Source of the DNA: Candidatus Poribacteria bacterium
GTDB taxonomy: Bacteria; Poribacteria; WGA-4E; PCPOR2b
Direction of reading: 5' to 3'
Length of the DNA stretch: 64,000 nt
NCBI GenBank assembly: GCA_003635265.1
Contig: PYIZ01000034.1
Coordinates: 1-64,000, forward strand
Shown here: piece after piece, positions 52,618 to 61,087 of the stretch
Layout of the letters: each line of letters begins with the position of its first letter
Numbering within the stretch: position 1 is the stretch's first letter
The notes under the pieces: generated by a model
The model's input: only the letters and a program-made list of their open reading frames with translations
Told to the model about the DNA's origin: nothing
Databases searched by the model: none
Program-made: the position numbers and the translations under genes

Positions 52618-52824
52618 TTACACAGTAAATCCATCAATGCACATTAACCTGTTTCGGTCAACATTGCAAAGGTTTTGATGAATTTCTTTAAGTATTACTG
52701 TTATGCCGTTATCCAAGATAACCCGCGCTGCCTCGATTGGCGATATCTGGTTGGGACTCCGACCAAGATTTCTGGATTGGAGTTTCAGTCGATCTAGATC
52801 AGTTATTCCTCTTTGTCGCTTCAA
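52618..52824 (-). pseudogene. Short fragment resembling the N-terminus of an M16 (insulinase-type) peptidase
   Basis: A 68-codon frame starting inside the 3' end of the DUF4432 gene contains AARVILDNGITVILKEIHQN, which looks like the first strand pair of M16 peptidases. The expected continuation (APVV... and the HxxEH motif) is absent, and the frame ends with unrelated sequence. It may be the remnant of a truncated peptidase gene, or a chance match. No signal peptide and no good RBS. Confidence 0.3.
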
Positions 52825-53893
52825 TCTTTTCTGCTAGACTCTCAATCGCTGTGTTGGAAGTCAGAACACCGATTTCAACTTCATAATGTCTGCGCCCACC
52901 CGGTTCCAGAAATTCGAGCGTCCCTCGTTCTCTTTCCTTTGATCTTCCATCGACCCAGCAGTTTGCCGGTTCCAAGCCAATAACATAGAGACCCTCACCG
53001 TTCATTTTCCACTGAACGAATCTGGGAAGCTGCGTTTTGTGGTATCTCACGTACAGTCCAAGCCCTTGTCCATCATTGAAGGACCGATTGACCAGAGCAA
53101 CATAGATATGGTTATCCTCATCCGCTTCCATCTCATGGTAATACACCTCTTCACGAAAATCGGCTGTAGGAGCTTCGCACCGCGCATGGTCGCTCAATTT
53201 TCCCGCCGCGTGTTCATCCATTGGGGTTACTTGCGACGAAGGAGCAATCAGCTCGGAACCTTCGGCAACGATTGGAAACCCGGGGTTGATATGGAATAGG
53301 TACATGTGCGGTGTATCCTGATAGCCAAGATTCTCAACAATATCTTCGATATGGAGCTTCGTTGCGCCAAGTTCTGTCCAAATACGACGGGTTCGACAGA
53401 GGTTTTCGCCATAAACCGTTGTTTCTGTCACCTTGCCTTGCGCCCACATAATATACCGGTCTCCCTCCCAACGGCTATCAATCCACATATTCTGGGCAGG
53501 GATATAAGAGACACGACCATGTAAGCCGAGCGATTCTTCTTCATCAGTATCCGGCTCGCCAAGGTAGGTCATGCCGCAGGTGGTTAGTAATCCACCAAAG
53601 AATCCACGCAGCCAACCATTCCCTTCCGGTTCATAATAGGTTGGTGCGACATCACCGGTGCTGGAACGCCAGCACAGCGGAATGCCGTTGTATTCCGCAT
53701 AAGAGATGTCCAAGCCACGGTCCGGCAGGACGGAAAAATTTAATCCGGAGCCGGTTCGAAAATCAACACCAGTCACTCCTTTTTCAGATCCGGTCGCTAA
53801 TTCATATTGCTTCACGCCAGCAATTTGGGAGATGTCCCCGACATGTCGAAGCAGTTGTAGGCGATGGTACTCCGCGCCATATAAGTTGATCAC
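52799..53893 (-). CDS. DUF4432 (galactose-mutarotase-like) protein
   Basis: 364 residues. GSGLNFSVLPDRGLDI near 48-63, FFGGLLTTCGM and LHGRVSYIPA are typical of DUF4432, an aldose 1-epimerase-like (beta-supersandwich) family; members are thought to bind or epimerise sugars. Possible catalytic His/Glu are in LFHINPGFPI and NCWVDGRSKER. The start is GTG at 53893, with AAAGGAGGGA at good spacing and no alternative ATG upstream. Probably not linked to the ABC permease gene, whose stop codon lies 85 bp upstream. Confidence 0.8.
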   Translation of the reverse strand: MINLYGAEYHRLQLLRHVGDISQIAGVKQYELATGSEKGVTGVDFRTGSGLNFSVLPDRGLDISYAEYNGIPLCWRSSTGDVAPTYYEPEGNGWLRGFFGGLLTTCGMTYLGEPDTDEEESLGLHGRVSYIPAQNMWIDSRWEGDRYIMWAQGKVTETTVYGENLCRTRRIWTELGATKLHIEDIVENLGYQDTPHMYLFHINPGFPIVAEGSELIAPSSQVTPMDEHAAGKLSDHARCEAPTADFREEVYYHEMEADEDNHIYVALVNRSFNDGQGLGLYVRYHKTQLPRFVQWKMNGEGLYVIGLEPANCWVDGRSKERERGTLEFLEPGGRRHYEVEIGVLTSNTAIESLAEKIEATKRNN

Positions 53894-53977
53894 ATTTATC
53901 CCTCCTTTTATACCGAGTTTTTCTAATTTCCATCAACTTAACTCCACCTCTGTGGTGGTTTTTTCTCTATAGCAACT

Positions 53978-55222
53978 TTACTCGTGCCGCAAGGCTTCGG
54001 TCGGCATCAACCGCGCTGCCTTATAGGCAGGAAGAATGCCAAAAACTACACCAATCAACATAGAAGAACCGAAAGCAACAGCTGCTGCCCATAGCGATAC
54101 CACTGCGGGCCATTCCGTCTCTTTAATGAGAAATGTTGTAACTCCCCATGCGACCCCAAAAGTGATAAATCCACTAATGAGAATCCCAATCAGTCCTCCG
54201 GAAACACTCAGCACAACTGATTCAATTAAAAACTGCTGCAGAATATCTCGGTGTCGCGCGCCAACGGCTTTGCGCAGCCCAATTTCTCGCGTACGTTCCG
54301 TAACGGAAACGAGCATGATATTCATGATACCGATGCCGCCGACCAATAAGGAAATACTCGCGACACCGCCAAGCAGAATTTTAAGGACCTGACTGACTTT
54401 CCCAACCTGTTCCAATACCGCCTTTGCGGTGTAAAATTGAAAGTGTTCTTCGGAACCGTGTCGGCGGCGTAGGGTAATCATCACTTCCGCTAGCGCCTGA
54501 TCCACTTTTTCAAAACTCTCCGCTTTCATCCATAACTCAAATCCCCGCTTCTGATCGCCGATGAAACGGGTCCACATCGTCGTAAACGGAACAATCAACT
54601 TTCTATCCCAACCTTCCGTCGCCATTCTGTCGCCTTTCTCTTCCATCACTCCGACGACGGTAAACCGCTGTCTACCAATCTTCAATTCTTGACCGATTGG
54701 ATCCGTTTTGCCAAATAGATCCCTTTGGACCTCCGATCCAATTACACATATCGACTCGTTCCGATCCAAATCCTCTTGTTGGATAAAACGCCCGGATTGG
54801 ACATACCAATTGTGCACCTCTTGATAAAGCGGCGTAACACCTTCAAAGCGGAAATGTTTTGTCTCCCCTTTGTACGATATAGGTCGCGCCATTGTATCAA
54901 TCTCCCCCGTGATGCTTTTGATCGAAGGACAAGCCATCGTAATCGCATCAATGTCTTCGTATTCGAGATATACCGGGGCTTTATTATTGATCCATGTGCC
55001 ATCCTCCCTCTGAATCCAGCGAGGACGGAAACAGATAATTAGATCGGATCCGCCCATTCGTTCAAACTCCGCTAAGACTAAAAACTTTGCTCCATCACCA
55101 ATCGAAACCATGCCGACAACTGCAGAGATACCAATGATAATACCGAGCATCGTCAGCAGCGATCGGAGTTTATTCCGTCTCAGGGCAGCCAACCCAATGA
55201 GTAAACTTTGTATGATTTGCAT
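53978..55222 (-). CDS. MacB-type ABC transporter permease (FtsX family)
   Basis: 414 residues: N-terminal helix (LRRNKLRSLLTMLGIIIGISAVVGMVSIG, given here in short as LRRNKLRSLLTMLGIIIG), a periplasmic MacB-PCD domain (about 45-265), then three C-terminal helices (near 290, 335 and 380) and the ending YKAARLMPTEALRHE. No ATPase gene is adjacent on either side, so the partner is encoded elsewhere or shared. MacB permeases move peptides or hydrophobic molecules in mechanotransmission with the periplasm. RBS AGGAG. Confidence 0.85.
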   Translation of the reverse strand: MQIIQSLLIGLAALRRNKLRSLLTMLGIIIGISAVVGMVSIGDGAKFLVLAEFERMGGSDLIICFRPRWIQREDGTWINNKAPVYLEYEDIDAITMACPSIKSITGEIDTMARPISYKGETKHFRFEGVTPLYQEVHNWYVQSGRFIQQEDLDRNESICVIGSEVQRDLFGKTDPIGQELKIGRQRFTVVGVMEEKGDRMATEGWDRKLIVPFTTMWTRFIGDQKRGFELWMKAESFEKVDQALAEVMITLRRRHGSEEHFQFYTAKAVLEQVGKVSQVLKILLGGVASISLLVGGIGIMNIMLVSVTERTREIGLRKAVGARHRDILQQFLIESVVLSVSGGLIGILISGFITFGVAWGVTTFLIKETEWPAVVSLWAAAVAFGSSMLIGVVFGILPAYKAARLMPTEALRHE

Positions 55223-55427
55223 TCAATTCTCCTGTATCTTTCGAGGTCACCTCAATTCATACATTGAGACGGAATTTAGTGGGCAAGGATTAATACCCAC
55301 CATTCGATCGAAGAGTAAAACGTAATGCGTAGCTTGGGGCATTAGTTCATTAGTATATTGGTTCATTCATGAACCAACCCACAGCAGAGGTTACTGCGGT
55401 TATCGGCAGCAACAGTACTACTTAAAA

Positions 55428-55436
55428 ATTATAGCA
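55428..55436 (-). promoter_or_regulatory. Extended -10 of the MacB-like permease gene
   Basis: Minus-strand TGCTATAAT (55428-55436). The candidate -35 is poor. Confidence 0.45.
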
Positions 55437-55468
55437 CGATTTACAGAGGACTGGAACAAGATTCTTAA

Positions 55469-55497
55469 TTGACACTGCCTCGAATTTTTGGTAAAAT
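55469..55497 (+). promoter_or_regulatory. Consensus sigma70 promoter of the VOC gene
   Basis: TTGACA (55469-55474) and TAAAAT (55492-55497) at 17-bp spacing, 57 bp before the ATG. Confidence 0.65.
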
Positions 55498-55554
55498 GCT
55501 CGGAGGTAGTGAACACCTCAGTCACCTAACGACGTGCAACCTTGAGGAGGCGAC

Positions 55555-56019
55555 ATGAAAGTTACCGGCGCGCACCATACCAGTTATACTGTTTCTAATC
55601 TTGAACGTTCGCTTGAGTTCTATGTTGGGCTGCTCGGCTGCGAGGTGATCTGGCAGCGCGAAAACCGCGATCAATACTTCCGCGATATTGTAGGTTATCC
55701 CGAAAGCGTTGCGAAGATGGCAATGTTGAGTATTCCCGGTTCTACCCACGCCATCGAGTTGATTGAGTACGTCGTTCCGCGCGGTGTCTCCGCCGATGTT
55801 CGCACCAAAAATGTGGGCAGTTCACATATCGCATTTCTAGTTGATGATCTACGGGCAGCGTATGAAGAGTTGTCCGCTGCGGGAGTAAAGTTCCGTTCAC
55901 CGCCTGTCGCGATTACGGCAGGTGCGAATAAAGGTGCTTGGGCGATTTACATGATAGATCCAGATGGAATCACGATGGAGTTCTTCCAACCACCAAAAAC
56001 AGAAGCGAAGTCAGAATAA
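55555..56019 (+). CDS. VOC-superfamily (glyoxalase-like) protein
   Basis: 154 residues with two beta-alpha-beta-beta-beta modules. Metal ligands appear as His in GAHHTSYTV (7 or 8), Glu in HAIELIEY, His in SSHIAFLVDD (about 89) and Glu in GITMEFFQP (about 143), the set used by methylmalonyl-CoA epimerase, dioxygenases and glyoxalase I. The exact reaction is open. RBS GGAGG. It is 26 bp upstream of a class III aminotransferase gene, likely co-transcribed from the promoter at 55469. Confidence 0.85.
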   Translation: MKVTGAHHTSYTVSNLERSLEFYVGLLGCEVIWQRENRDQYFRDIVGYPESVAKMAMLSIPGSTHAIELIEYVVPRGVSADVRTKNVGSSHIAFLVDDLRAAYEELSAAGVKFRSPPVAITAGANKGAWAIYMIDPDGITMEFFQPPKTEAKSE

Positions 56020-56045
56020 AAGTCAGCAGCAAATAAGGGGGTAGT

Positions 56046-57386
56046 ATGGACAAGCAAGCATTGCAAAATTCGCTGGATAGTTTAATCACAGAATATGTGG
56101 CTAACAATCCGCGTTCAGGGGAGATGTTTGAACGGGCAAAGGAATCGTTGCCGGGCGGTAACACCCGCACCGGTGCGTATATGTCTCCCTTTCCGATTTA
56201 TATAGAGCGTGGCGAAGGCGTTTATTTCTACGACTTAGATGGTCACCGCTTATTGGATTTTGTCAACAACAATACAGCTTTGATTCTGGGTCACGCTCAT
56301 CCTGCGACAGTGGAAGCACTTCAGGACCGTGTAGCTAAAGGGACAGCGTTCTCTCGACCGACAGCCCTTGAAGTCGAAATGGCGGAGCTGCTGCGAGAAC
56401 GGGTGCCATCCTTGGAACGGATTCGCTTCTGTAGCTCTGGAACTGAGGCAGTGCTGAACGCATTGAGAGTCGCTAGGGCTTTTACCGGCAAACGTAAAAT
56501 TGCCAGATTTGAAGGGGCATATCACGGTGTGGGTGAGTACGCCCTCGTTAGCTACGTTCCCCCGTTGGGACCGGAGTTGGGACCTGCCGATCGCCCTCGA
56601 TCAGTCCCATCGACAGCAGGACTTTCACCAGCTGTCCTTGAAGAGATAATAGTTCTACCGTTTAACGACGCGGAGGCTTGTGCAGAAATCATAAACGAAA
56701 ATGCGGAGGATTTGGCAGCTGTCATTGTAGATCCGCTGGCAACCGGTGCGGGCACGTGTATCCCGGTAGACGGTTTCCTGACACGCCTAAGAGAACTTAC
56801 AACGCAGATAGGTGCGCTGTTGGTTTTTGATGAGATTATCAGCTTCAGGGCTTCCCCCGGTGGCGCACAGGAACTTTACGGCGTGAGACCTGATTTGACG
56901 TGCATGGCAAAAGTCATTGCAGGTGGAACGGCGGGGGCTGCCTTCGGTGGACGCGCCGATGTGATGGAATTGTACAGTCCCCTATCCGGAGCGAAGATTC
57001 CTCAGTCGGGAACTTACAACGCAAATCCCATCGCTACGGTCGCCGGACTCGTGACGCTCCAAACAATGACGCCGGAGGCATACGACAAAATAGGTGCCCT
57101 GACACGACAGTTGGGAGAGAAATTGGACTCTGTGTTTGCCGAGGTAGGAGTTGAAGCCCAAGTCACTGTGGTCGGCTCACTTTTCCGTGTCCACTTTTTA
57201 CCTCGTCCTCCACGGAACTATCGAGAAGCCGCCCAAGATGATAAGCTATTGCAGGATTATCTTTTCTTCTGGCTCTTGAACCATGGGATTCATTGGACGA
57301 GCGGTGGCAATGTGTCACTCCCGATGACGGAGGAGCATATCGACAGATTGGTGTCCGAAGTTCGGAATGCCTTCCAACAGTTCTGA
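56046..57386 (+). CDS. Class III PLP aminotransferase (glutamate-1-semialdehyde aminomutase-like)
   Basis: 446 residues. SSGTEA (130-135, PLP phosphate site), Asp262-Glu263 (VFDEII) and the PLP lysine Lys289 (CMAKVIAGG) are in place, with RTGAYMSPFPI near the N-terminus. Close to GSA aminomutases, but the pairing with a VOC gene and no other heme genes nearby argues against certain heme synthesis; omega-amino acid or amino-sugar transamination is possible. RBS GGGGG. Ends ahead of a MITE-like repeat. Confidence 0.8.
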   Translation: MDKQALQNSLDSLITEYVANNPRSGEMFERAKESLPGGNTRTGAYMSPFPIYIERGEGVYFYDLDGHRLLDFVNNNTALILGHAHPATVEALQDRVAKGTAFSRPTALEVEMAELLRERVPSLERIRFCSSGTEAVLNALRVARAFTGKRKIARFEGAYHGVGEYALVSYVPPLGPELGPADRPRSVPSTAGLSPAVLEEIIVLPFNDAEACAEIINENAEDLAAVIVDPLATGAGTCIPVDGFLTRLRELTTQIGALLVFDEIISFRASPGGAQELYGVRPDLTCMAKVIAGGTAGAAFGGRADVMELYSPLSGAKIPQSGTYNANPIATVAGLVTLQTMTPEAYDKIGALTRQLGEKLDSVFAEVGVEAQVTVVGSLFRVHFLPRPPRNYREAAQDDKLLQDYLFFWLLNHGIHWTSGGNVSLPMTEEHIDRLVSEVRNAFQQF

Positions 57387-57404
57387 ACCACGAAAATATA
57401 GGAC

Positions 57405-57527
57405 TGGCTCATGTCAAAAGCAAGTGCAAGATAAAAAAAGAAACCGAGTTTTCAAGTCCCGCGTAGCGTGGATGCTCGGAACGGCAAAAAACTCGGTTTC
57501 TGTTGCACGATCTATTAATATGAGTCA
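57405..57527. repeat. MITE-like palindromic repeat, copy 3 (most complete)
   Basis: About 123 bp with imperfect terminal inverted repeats of some 40 bp: TGGCTCATGTCAAAAGCAAG (left, from 57405) against the complement of the right end (...TATTAATATGAGTCA). The inner arms GAAACCGAGTTTT and AAAAACTCGGTTTC match copies 1 and 2. The 35-bp centre is related to the copy 2 centre in reversed orientation. Confidence 0.7.
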
Positions 57528-57577
57528 AGAATGAAATGTGAATCTTCGTTGGTTTTCACCCAACAGAGATCCACGCT

Positions 57578-58819
57578 TTACGCCACATATTTTCGGACAG
57601 CAATGGATGTGTTGTGTCCACCAAATCCGAAGGCATTGGACAGTGCGACCTGAATATTTGCGGATCGCCCTTGATTTGGCACACAGTCCAAATCACATTC
57701 CGGATCGGGGTTTTCGTAATTGATGGTGGGTGGAATATAGTCGTTTTCCATTGCACACAAGGTGGCAATCAACTCGACTGCTCCGGCAGCACCAAGCAGG
57801 TGACCTATCATAGATTTTGTCGCACTCATGGGGAGACGGTTGGCGTGGTCTCCAAAGAGCGACTTAACAGCCAATGTTTCAGCGATGTCACCTGACGGTG
57901 TTGAGGTGCCGTGGGCATTGATATAATCAACATCCTCCGGTGCAATTCCGCCATCCTTGAGCGCCAATTCCATTGACTTGGCAGCACCCTCTCCGTTTTC
58001 ACTCGGGTGCACCATGTCATACGCATCAGCACTCATCCCGTAGCCAACAATCTCGCCATAGATAGGCGCGTTGCGTTTTAACGCGTGTGAGAGGGATTCC
58101 AAAACTAACACACCTGCCCCCTCGCCCATCACAAACCCGTCGCGCTCTTGATCGAATGGGCGGCTTGCCCGCTGTGGTTCGTTATTGCGCGTAGACATTG
58201 CACGCATGGCACAGAAGCCAGCAAAACTCAACGGGGTGATTGCGTCTTCTGAACCGCCGGTAAACATCACATCGGCATCGCCACGCTGGATAATCTTGAA
58301 CGATTCCCCAATTGCGTTGTTTGCGGTTGCACAGGCGGTAACAGATGCAAAATTGGGTCCCTTGAGCTTCAAATGAATCGAGATCTGCCCAGCAGCCATG
58401 TTGATGATCTCGTGAGGCACAAAAAACGGGCTGACCCTTCTCGGTCCTTTTTCCATCAAGATTCGGTGATTTTCTTCCAGAATGCTGATACCACCAATTC
58501 CGGATCCGACGCCGACGCCAACGCGGTAAGGATCTATCGAAGACAGATCGAGATCTGCATTCTGTTGGGCTTGGATGGCCGATACCAGTGCATATTGGAT
58601 GAATAAAGGCAAACGCGCCACAGCCTTCCGTGGAAGATAATCCTCCGGTGCGAACCCTTTGATCTCGCCCCCAATTTGGGTGCGAAAATCTTCCGGATCA
58701 AAATGTGTAACACGATCAATACCGCTTTTGCCTACCGCAATTGATTCCCAAAATTCATCTTTGGTATTGCCTACAGAACAGACAACTCCCATTCCAGTGA
58801 CAACGACTCGATTCCCCAC
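57578..58819 (-). CDS. fabF: 3-oxoacyl-ACP synthase II
   Basis: 413 residues, standard FabF length. Catalytic Cys163 ([11 protein letters not shown]), His303 ([11 protein letters not shown]) and His340 ([10 protein letters not shown]), with Lys335, and the closing GFGGHN of condensing enzymes. It elongates acyl-ACP with malonyl-ACP in cytosolic fatty acid synthesis. It follows the acpP gene by 255 bp on the same strand; the gap holds an IS-end-like palindrome, so it may have its own promoter. RBS AGAGGTA-type, weak. Confidence 0.9.
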   Translation of the reverse strand: MGNRVVVTGMGVVCSVGNTKDEFWESIAVGKSGIDRVTHFDPEDFRTQIGGEIKGFAPEDYLPRKAVARLPLFIQYALVSAIQAQQNADLDLSSIDPYRVGVGVGSGIGGISILEENHRILMEKGPRRVSPFFVPHEIINMAAGQISIHLKLKGPNFASVTACATANNAIGESFKIIQRGDADVMFTGGSEDAITPLSFAGFCAMRAMSTRNNEPQRASRPFDQERDGFVMGEGAGVLVLESLSHALKRNAPIYGEIVGYGMSADAYDMVHPSENGEGAAKSMELALKDGGIAPEDVDYINAHGTSTPSGDIAETLAVKSLFGDHANRLPMSATKSMIGHLLGAAGAVELIATLCAMENDYIPPTINYENPDPECDLDCVPNQGRSANIQVALSNAFGFGGHNTSIAVRKYVA

Positions 58820-59074
58820 GAATATACCTCTTTCGCTTTAGAAATATAGGAATAAATTGGTGGAAAGGAAATGTGTGCTATTGCATAACCAAAGGTTGAT
58901 AGCACACCCTCCCCAGATAATAAGCAGAAACCGTCTACCAGATCGGTATCTACAACGCTCTAATTGAGCAAATTTGACATACTCCCAAACCTAAAGGATT
59001 GGGATTCTTATCCCGATTTATCGGGACTCCGAGAATCGGAGCGCGCCCCTTCCCAATAGAGTCGAATTGTAACT
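58820..59074. repeat. acpP-fabF gap with IS200/IS605-like end and palindromes
   Basis: 255 bases without a gene. At about 58976-59014 the sequence TTGACATACTCCCAAACCTA followed by AAGGATTGGGATTCTTA forms a hairpin (TCCCAAACC.../GGATTGGGA) of the type found at the right end of IS200/IS605-family elements. It is followed by TCCCGATTTATCGGGA and CTCCGAGAATCGGAG palindromes. The core CCGAGAATCGG is shared with the centre of the 32158 repeat. No transposase or TnpB gene is nearby. The hairpins could also act as a terminator for acpP. Confidence 0.5.
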
Positions 59075-59308
59075 TTAGATATTTTCAGCTAGGTAATCAA
59101 GTGCTTGCTGCACAGTGCGAATCTTTTCGGCCTCACTGTCTGGAATTTCAATATCAAACTCCTCTTCAAGCGCCATGATCAGTTCCACTGTATCTAACGA
59201 ATCAGCACCCAAATCATCCATAAATGAGGCATCAGGTTTAACCTGCTCCTCGTCAATCTGTAACTGATCTGCAATCATCTTGACAATTCGATCTTGGTCT
59301 AGTGCCAT
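59075..59308 (-). CDS. acpP: Acyl carrier protein
   Basis: 77 residues, acidic. The 4'-phosphopantetheine site is Ser37 in [12 protein letters not shown]; helix pattern and length are those of AcpP. It carries growing acyl chains for FabD, FabH, FabG and FabF encoded beside it. RBS GGAGG, 46 bp downstream of fabG. Confidence 0.95.
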   Translation of the reverse strand: MALDQDRIVKMIADQLQIDEEQVKPDASFMDDLGADSLDTVELIMALEEEFDIEIPDSEAEKIRTVQQALDYLAENI

Positions 59309-59354
59309 TGATTTATTATCCTCCTAAGTTATGAAAAATTGTTTATCGATTTAC

Positions 59355-60095
59355 TCACATAAACATACCGCCATCAACTTGGATGGCTTGCCCTGTGATG
59401 TATCGGGCGGCATCTGACGCCAAAAACAGAGCAGTTTCTGCAACATCTTCTGGTGTACCGAAACTGCCCGCTGGAATCATCTCTAACATTTTTTGTTGAT
59501 CTGCTTCCGATATTTTTTCTGTCATATCGGTTGTGATAAAACCGGGGGTGATTGCATTGACAGTGATACCACGGATGCCAACCTCTTTTGCAACAGATTT
59601 TGTCAAACCAATCATCCCGGCTTTAGAGGCTGCATAGTTCGCTTGTCCAGCATTTCCTACGATTCCTACAACCGATGAGATATTAATGATTCGTCCACTT
59701 CTTTGGCGCATCATCGGACGGGTAACGGCACGCATGCAGTACGTCGTTCCCGTGAGATTGGTCTGTATGACCGCATCCCAGTCCTCATCCTTCATCCGCA
59801 TAAACAAGGTATCGCGGGTAATTCCTGCATTATTTACGAGAATATCAACACGGGTAAATTCCTGCAGCGTTGAATCCACGAGCGCCTCTACATCGGCTTT
59901 GTTGGAAATATCGGCTTGTGTCGATTTTGCGTTTCCCCCATCACTAGAGAGGGATTCAGCGATAGCAGCAACTGATTCTGCGGAGCGCGAACAGAGCATC
60001 ACACTTGCACCTTCCTGACAAAACTTTCGGGCAATCCCTTCCCCGATCCCACGCGATGCACCAGTAACAATTGCTACTTTGTCTTTAAGTGTCAT
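59355..60095 (-). CDS. fabG: 3-oxoacyl-ACP reductase
   Basis: 246 residues, classical SDR: TGASRGIG (11-18), NNAG (88-91), Asn113, Ser141 (INISSVVG), Tyr154 and Lys158 (YAASK), ending TGQAIQVDGGMFM. It reduces 3-oxoacyl-ACP with NADPH. It starts 4 bp after fabD ends, with AAAGG inside the fabD end, so translation is coupled. Confidence 0.9.
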   Translation of the reverse strand: MTLKDKVAIVTGASRGIGEGIARKFCQEGASVMLCSRSAESVAAIAESLSSDGGNAKSTQADISNKADVEALVDSTLQEFTRVDILVNNAGITRDTLFMRMKDEDWDAVIQTNLTGTTYCMRAVTRPMMRQRSGRIINISSVVGIVGNAGQANYAASKAGMIGLTKSVAKEVGIRGITVNAITPGFITTDMTEKISEADQQKMLEMIPAGSFGTPEDVAETALFLASDAARYITGQAIQVDGGMFM

Positions 60096-60099
60096 TTAA

Positions 60100-61056
60100 T
60101 CAACCTTTATACGCTATATCCCTTACTTTGTCAAGGCTTTTGGCATCTTCGACATTCAAGCAAATCGCCTCTGGAAGGGTACGACGTACCATCCCAGAAA
60201 GCACCGTCCCGGGTCCTACCTCCACAAAGTGTGAGATACCGATAGCCCCAATAGTCCGTGTTGACTTCTCCCACTGAACGGCAGAGGTTACTTGTGCTAT
60301 CAACAATCGGCGAACTTCGCTCGCAGTTTGAACAAAGTCACCCGTCACATTAGCTGCCACGTGAATACTTGGATCGTTGAACTGGAAATCGTTGATTACA
60401 CCTTGAAGTTGCTCTTGTGCCGGTGCCATTAAGGCAGAATGAAACGCACCGCTCACTTCAAGCTGGAGGCAACGTCTAGCACCTGCCTCCTTTGCGCTAT
60501 CCATGACCCGTTCAACAGCGGCAGTATCACCAGAAACAATCAGTTGCCCGGGACAGTTGTAATTTCCAATTTGAACCACACCGGCAGACGATGCGGCTTC
60601 GCAGAGATCCTGTAATGTTGCTTCATCCAATCCCAGAATTGCAGCCATTGTGCAATCTTGTCGCTGGGAAGCTTCTGCCATAACTTGCGCCCGATACTCG
60701 ACCAACTTCAGCGCATCCGAGAAGGTCAGTACGTTCGCTGCAACAAGGGCGGAATACTCCCCGAGGCTATGACCGGCAACAGCTTTCGGCACAATCCCGT
60801 GTTCGTCCAAGACTCGCAACGCTGCAACACTACATGTCAGAATCGCTAGTTGTGTATTTTCCGTCTGTTTCAGTGCTTCTGCGGGTCCTTCAAAGCAGAG
60901 CTGGCTTAACTTCCGATTCAGGACCGCGTCCGCCTCGTCAAAGGTCGCACGAGCTGCGGCATACTCTTGGGAAAGCTCCAAACCCATTCCCACTTTTTGA
61001 GATCCCTGACCGGGGAAGGTGAAAGCAGATGCGGCTTTTAGCAAGGACTCGATCAT
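60100..61056 (-). CDS. fabD: Malonyl-CoA:ACP transacylase
   Basis: 318 residues. GQGSQ (16-20), catalytic Ser97 in GHSLGE and His206 in GAFHSALM define FabD. It transfers malonyl from CoA to ACP. It begins 31 bp after fabH ends, in the minus-strand fab operon. RBS is weak, hinting at read-through from fabH. Confidence 0.9.
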   Translation of the reverse strand: MIESLLKAASAFTFPGQGSQKVGMGLELSQEYAAARATFDEADAVLNRKLSQLCFEGPAEALKQTENTQLAILTCSVAALRVLDEHGIVPKAVAGHSLGEYSALVAANVLTFSDALKLVEYRAQVMAEASQRQDCTMAAILGLDEATLQDLCEAASSAGVVQIGNYNCPGQLIVSGDTAAVERVMDSAKEAGARRCLQLEVSGAFHSALMAPAQEQLQGVINDFQFNDPSIHVAANVTGDFVQTASEVRRLLIAQVTSAVQWEKSTRTIGAIGISHFVEVGPGTVLSGMVRRTLPEAICLNVEDAKSLDKVRDIAYKG

Positions 61057-61087
61057 ATCAGATATGAAACATAGATCTCTAATTCGT

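Larger units (their letters stand above)
55223..55554. other. Divergent intergenic region with repeats and two promoters
   Basis: 332 bases. It contains TTAGTTCATTAGTATATTGGTTCATTC-like repeats (55341-55370; shown only in part: TTAGTTCATTAGT), a minus-strand extended -10 (55428-55436) and a plus-strand consensus promoter (55469-55497). No gene is supported. Confidence 0.6.
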
